From Selenomonadales bacterium (GTDB taxonomy: Bacteria > Bacillota > Clostridia > Christensenellales > QALW01), in contig QALW01000040.1 in the NCBI GenBank assembly GCA_003150515.1, positions 1 through 8,276 on the forward strand: DNA of 8,276 nucleotides, given 5' to 3'. Positions 1-6,862 of this stretch are shown here, in pieces. A program made the position numbers and the translations under genes. The first letter of the stretch is position 1. The number at the start of each line of letters is the position of its first letter. The notes below the pieces were generated by a model. It was not told the DNA's origin, did not search any database, and saw only the letters and a list, made by a program, of their open reading frames with translations.

Positions 1-6
1 CCTGCG

Positions 7-198
7 GGGGGGCGGCGCATCCCAGCCTCCAGCCTTGCTGGAGGCTGGGCTGACAGGGCAGGGCTGCGTGAGAGCAAGCAAAGCTTGCTCTGGCCGGGCC
101 CGACGGCCCGGCCAGGCGGCCTGCGGCCGCCTCACGCAGCCCTGCCCTGTCCCCCCACGCCCGCCCTAAAAGGGCGGGCGTGGGGGGCGCCGCCCCCC
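7..198. repeat. Nested multi-arm palindromic element, copy 1
   Basis: An outer 12-bp stem (7-18 with 187-198, core GGGGCGGCGC) closes three arms. Arm A is a 13-bp perfect hairpin (21-33/37-49, loop CTT). Arm B is a 21-bp perfect stem (52-72/131-151) that branches into three smaller hairpins: 72-79/83-90 (loop AAA), 91-100/105-114 (loop CGAC) and 116-121/125-130 (loop TGC). Arm C is a 16-bp perfect hairpin (152-167/171-186, loop AAA). All these stems are pure Watson-Crick. The element lies downstream of the HU terminator and no coding frame is apparent in it. Its layout matches the elements at 4456-4675 and 8238-8276, although the arm sequences are unrelated. It could act as a bidirectional transcription barrier, a cruciform-forming DNA site, or a non-autonomous mobile palindrome. 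The function is unknown; the structure itself is certain. Confidence 0.9.
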
Positions 199-220
199 TT
201 GCCCTTTAATTTAAATATAT

Positions 221-256
221 AAAAAAATGCGTCCGGCCTTAAGTCCGGACGCATTT
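221..256 (-). terminator. Intrinsic terminator of the HU gene
   Basis: Read on the minus strand, a 12-bp stem (245-256 with 225-236, containing GCGTCCGG) with an 8-nt loop is followed by seven T residues and further AT-rich sequence. It begins 24 nt after the HU stop codon. This is a textbook Rho-independent terminator, so transcription of hup should end before the palindromic element at 7-198. Confidence 0.92.
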
Positions 257-279
257 ACATTTTATATAGATAAAAATGA

Positions 280-552
280 TTATTGAATGCAGTCCTTAAG
301 CGCTTTGCCCGCTTTAAAGGAAACTACCTTGCAGGCGGGAATATCCATCTTCTCGCGGGTGCTGGGATTGAGAGCAGTGCGGGCGGCGCGCTCCTTAACC
401 TCAAAGGAACCAAAGCCCATAATCTGCACCTTATCGCCGTTCTTCAAAGCCTCTTCTATAATTTCCAGCACGGAGCTTACGGCCTTGTCAGCCTCTTTTT
501 TGGTAATACCGTTGCGCTCTGCAAGAGCATTGATGAGATCAGCCTTATTCAT
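280..552 (-). CDS. hup: DNA-binding protein HU
   Basis: A 90-residue histone-like protein of the HU/IHF family, the usual full length. It binds DNA as a dimer, bending it and compacting the nucleoid, with known preference for bent, nicked or four-way-junction DNA. The sequence shows the N-terminal helices (MNKADLINAL, residues 1-10), the GFGSF turn at 46-50, the beta-arm with Asn62-Pro63, whose proline intercalates in known HU structures, and the C-terminal FKAGKALK at 79-86. The usual arm motif GRNP reads ALNP here, so the common Arg61 is Leu, a modest departure. The start is supported by GGAGG at 560-564, 7 nt upstream. The gene follows the MazG gene by 123 bp but has its own consensus promoter (630-658) and its own terminator (221-256), so it can be expressed as a single gene. 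Confidence 0.97.
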   Translation of the reverse strand: MNKADLINALAERNGITKKEADKAVSSVLEIIEEALKNGDKVQIMGFGSFEVKERAARTALNPSTREKMDIPACKVVSFKAGKALKDCIQ

Positions 553-592
553 TAGAATACCTCCAAATTAATTTAATGTATATTGTCAAAAT

Positions 593-606
593 CCCCGAAC
601 ACGGGG
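593..606 (-). promoter_or_regulatory. Small stem-loop in the hup leader
   Basis: A 5-bp stem (CCCCG/CGGGG) with a 4-nt loop lies about 17-30 nt into the predicted hup transcript. It is followed on the minus strand by only ATTTTG, too weak for a confident terminator. It may stabilise the leader, or partly terminate read-through from the MazG gene upstream. Confidence 0.35.
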
Positions 607-629
607 CTTTGCAATCCCTATTGTTCTTC

Positions 630-658
630 ATTTTACACGAAACCGCCGTATATGTCAA
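630..658 (-). promoter_or_regulatory. Consensus housekeeping promoter for hup
   Basis: On the minus strand a perfect TTGACA (653-658) is followed by exactly 17 nt and TAAAAT (630-635). The predicted transcript starts near 623, giving a leader of about 70 nt before the HU start codon. The -35 box lies only 17 nt from the MazG stop codon. Such a near-consensus site fits high, constitutive HU expression. Confidence 0.85.
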
Positions 659-675
659 TAGAGTTGTGCCAAAAA

Positions 676-2091
676 TTACTCTATTTCGCCCGAAATAACG
701 CTGCGCAGGGCATTTTCAAGGGAATATCCGTCCAAAGGAGCGCTGTTTTCGGCCTCCGCCCTCTTAACTGCGGATATAAATAGGTCGCAGGCGCGGTTTA
801 ACGCCATTTCAGGCTGCACCCCCGCGCATTTAAACGCGGCGCACAGCTTGAGCAGGAAAAGCCCCGCCTTTAATTCGGGCTCTTCCCTGGCTATTATTCC
901 CGCTTTTATGCTTTTTATATCATCCAGCGCAAAATCCAGGGCTTTTTCCGCCTCTTTGGGAAAAGCGCCGCTCAGCCGCTGGGCAAGCTTGAAAGCGCGC
1001 ATAAGCGCAGGCATGCTTCTGGGCAGATCCTCCGCCATTTGGCTCAGCGAGCTTATATGCTTTTCTCCCTTTTTAATCTGCTCCCAATTATTTAAGACGT
1101 CCTCGCTGGACTGCGCCTGAACCGAGCCGAATATATGAGGATGCCGGCGCAGCATCTTTGCGCACACTGCCGTAATAACGTCCGAAATATCAAATTCCTG
1201 ATGCTCCGAGGCAATTTGGGCATGAAAGACCACCTGCAAAAGCACGTCTCCCAATTCGTCGCAGAGCTTAAGCATATCCTCCTCGTTTACGGCATCCACC
1301 GCTTCGTATGCTTCTTCAATCAGATATTTGCGCAGGCTTTGGTGAGTCTGTTCCAAATCCCAGGGGCAGCCGTTCTCTCCGCGCAGCCGGCTCATAATTT
1401 GGACAAGCTGCCTGAAGCTATAGCGCTCGCATTCCTCAAGGGAAACCGGAGGCAGATACGCGCATGCGGCGTGGCAGTAAAAATCCTCCGGCTGCCTGTC
1501 CATCTCAAAGAGAGGGATTAATATGAGCCGGCCGGTAGCGGCCGAATATAATTTTATCTGAGTCTGAGCCGGATAATATTCCAGCAGCCCGCATTTAAGC
1601 TCGGAAGCCAGGAGCCGGCTGTCCAAAGCGTAATACAGGCGGGCGCGCGCGGCGTCCAGAAGCGCGCCGGGAATATATTCGCTCGCGCTCATAATTAAAG
1701 CGTCCGGCTCTCCGTCCGCCTCGCTCAGAGCGGTCTGGGCAAGAGAAACGCCGGGAATCACCCGCACGCCGCAGCCATCCTTTTGGGCGCGTTCCCGAGC
1801 ATAACGGGCAGTTCGGTCGTCCGCGGCCGAGCCGTAAACCATATAGCATACCCGCTCTCCCTTTTCTGAGAGCGCCCTGTAAATCAGCCTGTTAAGCTCG
1901 TCAAAATCCTGCGCGTTTTCAAAGCATTCATCCAGCGTTCGGGCGCACGCGCAGCGCGAGAGCGCCTCCTGAGCCGAGGGTATGCGCTCGGTTTGTATAT
2001 ATAAAGAGTCGGCGTTCTCTATTTCCTTGAGCATGCGCTCGGTTAAATCCCCTTTAGAGACGCCTCCCCCAAGGATTATAAGCTCATTCAT
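676..2091 (-). CDS. mazG: YabN-like tetrapyrrole-methylase-fold / MazG nucleotide pyrophosphohydrolase
   Basis: A 471-residue two-part protein. Residues 1 to about 215 resemble the SAM-dependent tetrapyrrole methylase fold: a glycine-rich N-terminal loop (ILGGGVSKGDLT, 6-17), VIPGVSLAQTAL at 111-122 and LASELKCGLLEYYPAQ at 161-176. Residues from about 227 are MazG: GCPWD (241-245), the metal-binding EExxE (E259, E260, E263), ExxD (E279, D282) and RRHPHIFG (315-322). MazG enzymes hydrolyse NTPs to NMP and pyrophosphate. A second MazG-like repeat follows (about 358-445), but its acidic motifs read LDDIKSI and LKAGL, so it appears catalytically degenerate. Start: GGAGG at 2098-2102, 6 nt away. 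The ATG overlaps the end of the flippase gene by 8 nt, suggesting translational coupling. The methylase loop lacks the usual PGD, so methylation activity is doubtful. The order flippase-MazG resembles yabM-yabN of B. subtilis. Confidence 0.93.
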   Translation of the reverse strand: MNELIILGGGVSKGDLTERMLKEIENADSLYIQTERIPSAQEALSRCACARTLDECFENAQDFDELNRLIYRALSEKGERVCYMVYGSAADDRTARYARERAQKDGCGVRVIPGVSLAQTALSEADGEPDALIMSASEYIPGALLDAARARLYYALDSRLLASELKCGLLEYYPAQTQIKLYSAATGRLILIPLFEMDRQPEDFYCHAACAYLPPVSLEECERYSFRQLVQIMSRLRGENGCPWDLEQTHQSLRKYLIEEAYEAVDAVNEEDMLKLCDELGDVLLQVVFHAQIASEHQEFDISDVITAVCAKMLRRHPHIFGSVQAQSSEDVLNNWEQIKKGEKHISSLSQMAEDLPRSMPALMRAFKLAQRLSGAFPKEAEKALDFALDDIKSIKAGIIAREEPELKAGLFLLKLCAAFKCAGVQPEMALNRACDLFISAVKRAEAENSAPLDGYSLENALRSVISGEIE

Positions 2092-4273
2092 CTCTTTCCT
2101 CCCCTTCTGATTCAGTCTTTTCCGGCTCTTTAAGCGCCCAGGAGTTTTTATTTCCCTTAAAACGCGTCAGCAGCCCGCGCAGCTTCATTTTCAGGCCTGA
2201 ATGCTCGGGGGCCGGCGCCTGATTTAACGCTTCTGAAATTTCATCCTCCGCTTTTGCGCTCGAAGCCTGATTTAAGGCCTGGGGCTCTTGATTTTCCAAA
2301 GCCGTATCCGAGGCCTGATTTGGAGCTTGAGGAATTTGATTCTCCAGAGCCGTATCCAAAGCCTGATTGGGGGCCTGGGGAGTTTGATTCTCCCCAAGCC
2401 CGGGGGACGCCCCGGCCGGGGAGGCGCCCTCCGGGCGCCTTTCCGCCGCATGAGCGGCGGGGCCGGAGCCGTCAGTTTCATTCAATCGTTCCCGCCTGCG
2501 GGATTTTATTTGGGCGCCCCGAGCAAAAAGGGAGCCTGGAACATCCGCAGGCTCTGAAGGCGGAACATCCAGCGGAGGTTCTCCCAAAACGCCCGCGGAC
2601 GGACGGGCCGCCTGAGAATCCGACAGCTTGAGCGCGGGCCGTCCGCTTGAGCGCGGGCCGCGCAGAACGGCCAGCTCCCTGATGGAAAAGGGACGAACGC
2701 AAAAAAGGACGCCCAGATATACCGCCGCGCCTATTGCCACGGCCGATACGGCCGCCAGGGGCCGGATAATCTCCGGGCCCATAATGAGCTTGAAGATATA
2801 GAGGACCAGGGCCATAACGGCCGTGGCAAAGAGGGGCTTGAGCATAAAATCCGCGCCCGCGCCCGCGCGGAGCCGCCTGCGGAGCTGGATATAATCCAAT
2901 ATAAAAGCAGTTAAATAGCAGGCCAGAGTGCCCAGCGGAGCGCCCAGAATGTTTATAGAGGGTATAGAGAGCAGCACGGCGCTGAGCGCCAGCTTAACCC
3001 CGCCGCCTATAAGCAGATTTTTTATGGGAATATATATTCTGCCCGCGCCCTGAAGCGCGCCCGTCATAGTCTGAACAGAAGTAAGCAGCAGCATGGCCGG
3101 GCTCATAATAAGCATCAGGCTTTGAGCCAGCTCCATCTGCATAAATACGAAGCGGTAGGGGACGTGCATTGTCTGCACGAATGTTTCAAGGGCGGACTGG
3201 TCGGCCGGAGAAACTGAATACAATAATTCCAGCACGGGCCGGGCGAGCATTATAAGCCCTATGCAGGCGGGCAGGCCTATTATAACTGAAAGCTTAAGGC
3301 CCAGCGAGGCCATCCGGCTGATTTCCGCGCCGTTTCTGCGCGCCCGCGCCCGGCTTATAGCGGGCACAAGGCTGGCCGAAAGGGCCAGAGTGAGCGCCGT
3401 GGGCATATTGGCCACGGGAATTACCATGCCGCTGAGCACGCCGTACATGCTGTTAATCTGAATTTCCGAATATCCGTTAAATTTGAGGCACCAGGTTACG
3501 AGATAGGCGTCCAGAGTGTTGATAAGGGGCATGAGCGCGCCGCCTATGGTCAGAGGCACGGCCATTACGATTAAAGCGCGCAGCAATTCCTTATTGCTTT
3601 TGCCCGCCAGGGAGCCCGCCTTTTTAGGCAGCGGGCGGCCCGCCCTGCGGCGGTAGACGGCCGCAAGATAGATAAGGGAAAGCAACTCGCTCAGGGAAAC
3701 GCCCAGCAATGCGCCCGAAGCGGCGTAAACGGGGCCTTTAGGCAGCAAAACGGCGGCCAGAATCAGCCCCGCCGTCAATTTGGCAAGCTGGCCTATAAGC
3801 TGGGAAAGGGCTGTCGGAGCCATATCCTGGAGCCCCTGAAAATAGCCGCGATAGGCTGAAACGGCGCTCAGAAGCAGGGAGGGCGCAATGCAGATTATTA
3901 CCATTTCTCCCTCTGAAATGCCCAGGGAACGGGCTATAATATCCGAGAGCAGCAGCATTATAAGAGTGCAGACGCCTCCGACCGCAAGCAGAAGATTACG
4001 GGTGAGCTTAAGAGTGCGCCTGGCGTTGCGGTAATCATCAGCCGCGGCATATTCGGCCACCAGCTTTGAAACGGCCGCCGGTATGCCCGAGGCCGTCAGC
4101 ACCAGCAGCAATGAATAAATCATATAGGCCTTAGAATAAATGCCCATGGCCTCAGCGCCTATTAAATTGGTAAGGGGGATGCGGTAAACGGCGCCTATAA
4201 TCTTGCAGATTACGCCCGCCGCGCCCAGTATGGCCGCGCCCCTTACAAACGTGCGCGTTTGCTTGCTTTCCAT
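2084..4273 (-). CDS. SpoVB/YabM-family lipid flippase (MurJ-like) with long repeat tail
   Basis: A polytopic membrane protein of the MOP (MATE/MVF) exporter superfamily, 729 residues from this start. The ATG at 4271-4273 has AGGAG at 4281-4285, 7 nt upstream, and starts MESKQTRTFVRG. An in-frame ATG at 4342 would add 23 residues without a comparable site. Residues 1 to about 530 carry many hydrophobic segments and family hallmarks: RGAAILGAAGVICKIIGAVYR near the N terminus, AYRGYFQGLQDMAPTALSQL around 140-158, and NMPTALTLALSASLVPAIS around 289-307. SpoVB-family proteins are implicated in moving lipid-linked cell-wall or polysaccharide precursors across the membrane; the exact substrate cannot be read from sequence. 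The usual length is about 500-550. The extra roughly 190 residues form a hydrophilic Pro/Ala/Gln/Glu-rich, probably disordered tail with four 16-residue repeats (628-691), ending in a basic then acidic segment. The gene is first in the cluster with the MazG gene. Confidence 0.9.
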   Translation of the reverse strand: MESKQTRTFVRGAAILGAAGVICKIIGAVYRIPLTNLIGAEAMGIYSKAYMIYSLLLVLTASGIPAAVSKLVAEYAAADDYRNARRTLKLTRNLLLAVGGVCTLIMLLLSDIIARSLGISEGEMVIICIAPSLLLSAVSAYRGYFQGLQDMAPTALSQLIGQLAKLTAGLILAAVLLPKGPVYAASGALLGVSLSELLSLIYLAAVYRRRAGRPLPKKAGSLAGKSNKELLRALIVMAVPLTIGGALMPLINTLDAYLVTWCLKFNGYSEIQINSMYGVLSGMVIPVANMPTALTLALSASLVPAISRARARRNGAEISRMASLGLKLSVIIGLPACIGLIMLARPVLELLYSVSPADQSALETFVQTMHVPYRFVFMQMELAQSLMLIMSPAMLLLTSVQTMTGALQGAGRIYIPIKNLLIGGGVKLALSAVLLSIPSINILGAPLGTLACYLTAFILDYIQLRRRLRAGAGADFMLKPLFATAVMALVLYIFKLIMGPEIIRPLAAVSAVAIGAAVYLGVLFCVRPFSIRELAVLRGPRSSGRPALKLSDSQAARPSAGVLGEPPLDVPPSEPADVPGSLFARGAQIKSRRRERLNETDGSGPAAHAAERRPEGASPAGASPGLGENQTPQAPNQALDTALENQIPQAPNQASDTALENQEPQALNQASSAKAEDEISEALNQAPAPEHSGLKMKLRGLLTRFKGNKNSWALKEPEKTESEGEERDE
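2201..2392 (-). repeat. Four 48-bp tandem repeats within the flippase tail
   Basis: Four in-frame units of 48 bp encode 16-residue repeats: ENQTPQAPNQALDTAL, ENQIPQAPNQASDTAL, ENQEPQALNQASSAKA and a diverged EDEISEALNQAPAPEH. The unit length is a multiple of three, so changes in copy number would keep the frame. Divergence rises toward the C-terminal end of the protein. Confidence 0.9.
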
Positions 4274-4401
4274 AATAAGGCTCCTAACAAAAAATAATAT
4301 TCGGACCGGGCGGCTGCAAGCCGGAAAAAAGGGCCCCTGCAAGCATATTAAAGGGAGAAAAGCAAAACGGGCCGTCCGTTTGTGCGTCCGGATAATAAAA
4401 T

Positions 4402-4431
4402 ATTATAGCATAACCCGCCCGCGGCAGACAA
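4402..4431 (-). promoter_or_regulatory. Promoter of the flippase-MazG cluster
   Basis: On the minus strand a perfect TATAAT (4402-4407) is preceded by TGC (extended -10), and TTGTCT (4426-4431) lies 18 nt upstream as a moderate -35. The transcript would start near 4395, leaving a leader of about 120 nt before the flippase start at 4273. The leader contains a direct repeat CTGCAAGC (plus strand, 4314-4321 and 4337-4344) and a 5-bp hairpin (4311-4323). I recognise no known riboswitch there. Confidence 0.62.
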
Positions 4432-4455
4432 GAGCTTTTGCCTTTTTCAGCCTTA

Positions 4456-4675
4456 TGTTCCCCTTAAAAAGGGGAGAGCGCCCTGATAAAAAAACGGGGG
4501 CGGCGCGCCGTGCCCGGCCTTTCAGGCCGGGCACGAAGCCGGCTCATGCGGGATAAAGCTTTGCTTTATCCCGCATGAGCCGGCTTGCCCCAAGCGCCCC
4601 CGAAGGGGGCGCTTGGGGCGCGCGCCGCCCCCCGTTTTAATTTCTATTTTTTCCTCCCCTTTTTAAGGGAGAACA
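4456..4675. repeat. Nested multi-arm palindromic element, copy 2
   Basis: An outermost inverted repeat of 16 perfect bp (4461-4476 CCCTTAAAAAGGGGAG with 4654-4669) extends outward as TGTTC/GAACA across a 1-nt bulge. Inside it lies a second stem (4491-4507 with 4621-4638, one bulged C in the C-run) that ends with the GGGGCGGCG core. This closes three perfect hairpins: 4509-4520/4524-4535 (12 bp, loop TTC), 4536-4559/4563-4586 (24 bp, loop TTT) and 4587-4601/4605-4619 (15 bp, loop GAA). The arms abut with no spacer bases. The layout matches the copy at 7-198, but the arm sequences differ entirely. It fills most of the gap between the hydrolase stop and the flippase promoter and contains no evident gene. 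Confidence 0.92.
4488..4638 (-). terminator. Composite terminator of the hydrolase gene
   Basis: Read on the minus strand, the GC-rich closing stem of palindrome copy 2 is followed directly by seven T residues (4488-4494). That has the shape of an intrinsic terminator with a very large, branched loop, about 50 nt downstream of the hydrolase stop. On the plus strand the stem is followed by TTTTAATTTC, a poorer terminator. Whether the whole structure folds before polymerase passes is uncertain. Confidence 0.55.
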
Positions 4676-4687
4676 GAGGGCTGAAAA

Positions 4688-6712
4688 TTATTTTGAATTT
4701 TTCTTCTTTTTCTTAAAGGCCGCCCCTCCAAGCGCTCCGCATCCCGCAAGCGCTCCGGCCGCGGCCGCCGCCAGGCTTATATCGCCGCCCTGGCCAGGCT
4801 GATCCGTTCCGCCCGGCTCTGAAGAGGAGCCGCCGTTGGCTCTGGCTCCGCCGAAATCCTCGGCCATGGCCGAAAGCATATTCTGGGCCGTTACCCTTAT
4901 AAGCCAGTCGTTGCCGTGATTGATATTATTGCCGCTGGTGGAGATAAAATCCTTGGCCTTAAGAATATCCGTATGCGTTTTATACATATCCACCAGAGCA
5001 TGCTCCTCGCCCGCTATATCATAGGCCTTCTGCACATATGCGGGAGTGTAATTATCCTTAGGATTGGTTACCATGCCCGTAAGAATCAAAAAATCGCAGT
5101 TGGGATTATTTTCGCGGAATATGGCCATCATGGCCTCTATATCCTCCTGAAACTGCTCGGCGCTTATTCCCACGCCGTAATTATTGCCCGCAAAGAAGCC
5201 TATTATAACCAGGTCGTATTCGCCCGCCTGGGCAATTTTCTGATATTTATCTCCCAGCGGCCTGCCGTCCAGCCCGTTGACCGGCCTGTTCTGGCCGCCC
5301 GCGGCATACTGGCTCTCTCCCTTAAGCGCAGCCAGGCCCGCGCCCGTATTCCAGCCGCCTATGCCCAGATTGGTTATTTTAACGGGCATGCCGTTATCGT
5401 TGAAATAATTGCCTATAAGGTCGGAGAGAATGGGCATATAGGGCGCCCGGCCGTGGAAGCCGCTGGCGTCCGCGCCCTGGAAGGAGCTGGAGCCGTAAAA
5501 GAGTATTCCCGCCTGTTCGCCTTCCTGGAGCTTTTTAGTGAAATTGGGCAGCTTATCTCCCTGAAACTGCGTTATTGAAATTTCTTCAGCCTGAGCCAGA
5601 TCATATTCATAAGTGACGGCTATCTGCTTTTGATATACAAACGGCCCGACGCAATAGAGCACGCCCCCTAAGCGGCAGCGCCCCGTCTCGTCAAAGGAGC
5701 CGTCCCAATTCTTGACGTATTCATTCGAGCCCTCTTCCTTAAGGCCGTCCAGGGCGCCCTCAAAGAAATAGGGAATGCTGGAGCCCTCCAGCCATTTAAT
5801 TTGGTTGGTGCCCTCTACCCACTGATAATCCACGCCCTCCTTATATTCCTTATTGAGCGCGTTATTCACAACCGAGATAATCCGCGTGGGCGTAAAGAGA
5901 GTGCGGGCGCTGATTGAATCCCCCTCCTTAAGCATGCATACCGTCTCGTTATACATGACGTTTTCCGTCCAGAAGGCCTGGATGCGCTGAGCGTCAGTAT
6001 AGGAATATTCAGGATTGGTTATATTATTGAATTCTTCCACAAAATCTACCCCCGGCAAAGCCTCGTCTAACATAAACATATTGCTGAGCTTTATTACTCC
6101 CCGGCCTGTGCTTCCGTTATCCTTAATATAAAAGCCCAGACGGTAAAAGGGCTTGTTGCCTCCGCTGTTCCAGTCGGGAGGGTTATTCATGCTGCTTGAA
6201 ACCCGGCTGGTGGGCAGAAGCAGAGCGCCCTCAAATCCGGCGGGAATAACCGCGGCTATACGGTTATTGGATACTACCGCCTTAGCCTGGGCCACCTGCC
6301 CGTTATTCGCGGCCAGAAGCATATTTTCGCCCTGGGCGGACATACGGAAATTCAAGCCCCCCTGGCGCTGGCCCTGGAAGGCAAACTGAATATCCGCGTC
6401 CGAGGGATTTTGTATGCTAAAGCCTATCCATACTGCATCGGCCACTTCAGGCGCGTTTATATTGCCCCCGCTGTAAAAGGAATAGCTCTCAACATAGCCT
6501 CCCGAATTGGCGCTCATGATCAGGATTCCGTCCTCTATCTGCATAGTGCCGCCGCCGCTGGCCGCGCCCACCACTTCGCCGTCGTTAAAATCGGTCAGCA
6601 CAAGGCAGGAAATCTCGTTTCCGCCGTAATTCAGCGTTGTCTGCGCGGCCAAGGCCGGAAAGGCCAGCGCCGCAAGCAGCGCCGCAAGCAAAACAGAAAC
6701 CGTTTTCTTCAT
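4688..6712 (-). CDS. Secreted SGNH/GDSL-family hydrolase with C-terminal anchor
   Basis: 674 residues. A signal peptide (1-22) has a Lys-rich start, an Ala/Leu core and likely cleavage after PALA. Residues about 24-220 are a beta-rich, Gly/Asn-rich module that may bind carbohydrate. Residues about 270-380 hold a region I recall from clostridial GDSL esterases (FTPTRIISVVNNAL; EGSSIPYFFEGAL). The SGNH domain starts near 400: block I YGSSSFQG (406-413, nucleophile probably S409), block II NLGIGGWNTG (448-457), block III FFAGNN (506-511, probably N510) and block V NNINHGNDW (595-603, H599). The Asp usual in GDS is Ser408, and block V has Asn596 where DxxH would place Asp. Such enzymes often deacetylate polysaccharides; the substrate here is unknown. 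The C terminus has a Gly/Ser/Pro linker, a hydrophobic Ala-rich stretch (645-666) and a Lys tail, with no clear LPxTG. Start: GGAG at 6718-6721, 5 nt away. The gene is divergent from lysR. Confidence 0.85.
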   Translation of the reverse strand: MKKTVSVLLAALLAALAFPALAAQTTLNYGGNEISCLVLTDFNDGEVVGAASGGGTMQIEDGILIMSANSGGYVESYSFYSGGNINAPEVADAVWIGFSIQNPSDADIQFAFQGQRQGGLNFRMSAQGENMLLAANNGQVAQAKAVVSNNRIAAVIPAGFEGALLLPTSRVSSSMNNPPDWNSGGNKPFYRLGFYIKDNGSTGRGVIKLSNMFMLDEALPGVDFVEEFNNITNPEYSYTDAQRIQAFWTENVMYNETVCMLKEGDSISARTLFTPTRIISVVNNALNKEYKEGVDYQWVEGTNQIKWLEGSSIPYFFEGALDGLKEEGSNEYVKNWDGSFDETGRCRLGGVLYCVGPFVYQKQIAVTYEYDLAQAEEISITQFQGDKLPNFTKKLQEGEQAGILFYGSSSFQGADASGFHGRAPYMPILSDLIGNYFNDNGMPVKITNLGIGGWNTGAGLAALKGESQYAAGGQNRPVNGLDGRPLGDKYQKIAQAGEYDLVIIGFFAGNNYGVGISAEQFQEDIEAMMAIFRENNPNCDFLILTGMVTNPKDNYTPAYVQKAYDIAGEEHALVDMYKTHTDILKAKDFISTSGNNINHGNDWLIRVTAQNMLSAMAEDFGGARANGGSSSEPGGTDQPGQGGDISLAAAAAGALAGCGALGGAAFKKKKKNSK

Positions 6713-6751
6713 AATAACTCCATCCTTTCAAAACGGAGCCGCGCGCCGCCA

Positions 6752-6837
6752 GGCTTATTATACAATAAGCCCCTATAAAATACAAGCGCCGCTCCATAAA
6801 TTTTATTTATTATAGCATGGCGCAAACCATATTTAAA
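6752..6837 (-). promoter_or_regulatory. Promoter region of the hydrolase gene with possible operators
   Basis: Two TATAAT boxes occur on the minus strand. The proximal one (6757-6762) has TTGTAT at 6780-6785 (17-nt spacer) and sits inside a perfect 8-bp inverted repeat GGCTTATT/AATAAGCC (6752-6759/6764-6771). The distal one (6809-6814) is an extended -10 (TGC before it) with TTTAAA at 6832-6837 (17-nt spacer). A symmetric ATAAA-N5-TTTAT (6796-6810), which fits the loose LysR T-N11-A pattern, touches the distal -10. Either promoter could be used, and the inverted repeats are candidate operators. Confidence 0.5.
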
Positions 6838-6862
6838 ATATCAAAAAAGCATATCAGATATA

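Noticed and set aside
52..151. Cloverleaf-like fold of copy 1 arm B as a tRNA or tRNA-like RNA
   Set aside because: A stem closing three hairpins resembles a cloverleaf, but there is no T-loop GTTCRA, no anticodon-loop geometry and no 7-bp acceptor stem; the closing stem is 21 bp.
584..589. Second TTGACA in the hup leader as another promoter
   Set aside because: No acceptable -10 lies 16-18 nt downstream on the minus strand; that position overlaps the ribosome site.
4274..4342. Upstream ATG at 4342 for the flippase
   Set aside because: It adds 23 residues unlike the family N terminus, while ATG 4273 has AGGAG at ideal spacing and starts a typical SpoVB-like sequence.
4654..4671. Separate terminator hairpin after the hydrolase
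   Set aside because: The local stem is only 5 bp and is followed by A residues on the minus strand and by no T-run on the plus strand; it is better explained as one arm of the long inverted repeat.
4456..4675. Integron attC site
   Set aside because: No integrase is present, no attC-type R box pairs were found, and the arms are perfect rather than containing extrahelical bases.
4916..5578. Plus-strand 220-codon frame antisense to the hydrolase
   Set aside because: It is wholly antisense to a well-supported gene, has no ribosome site that I can see, and matches no family.
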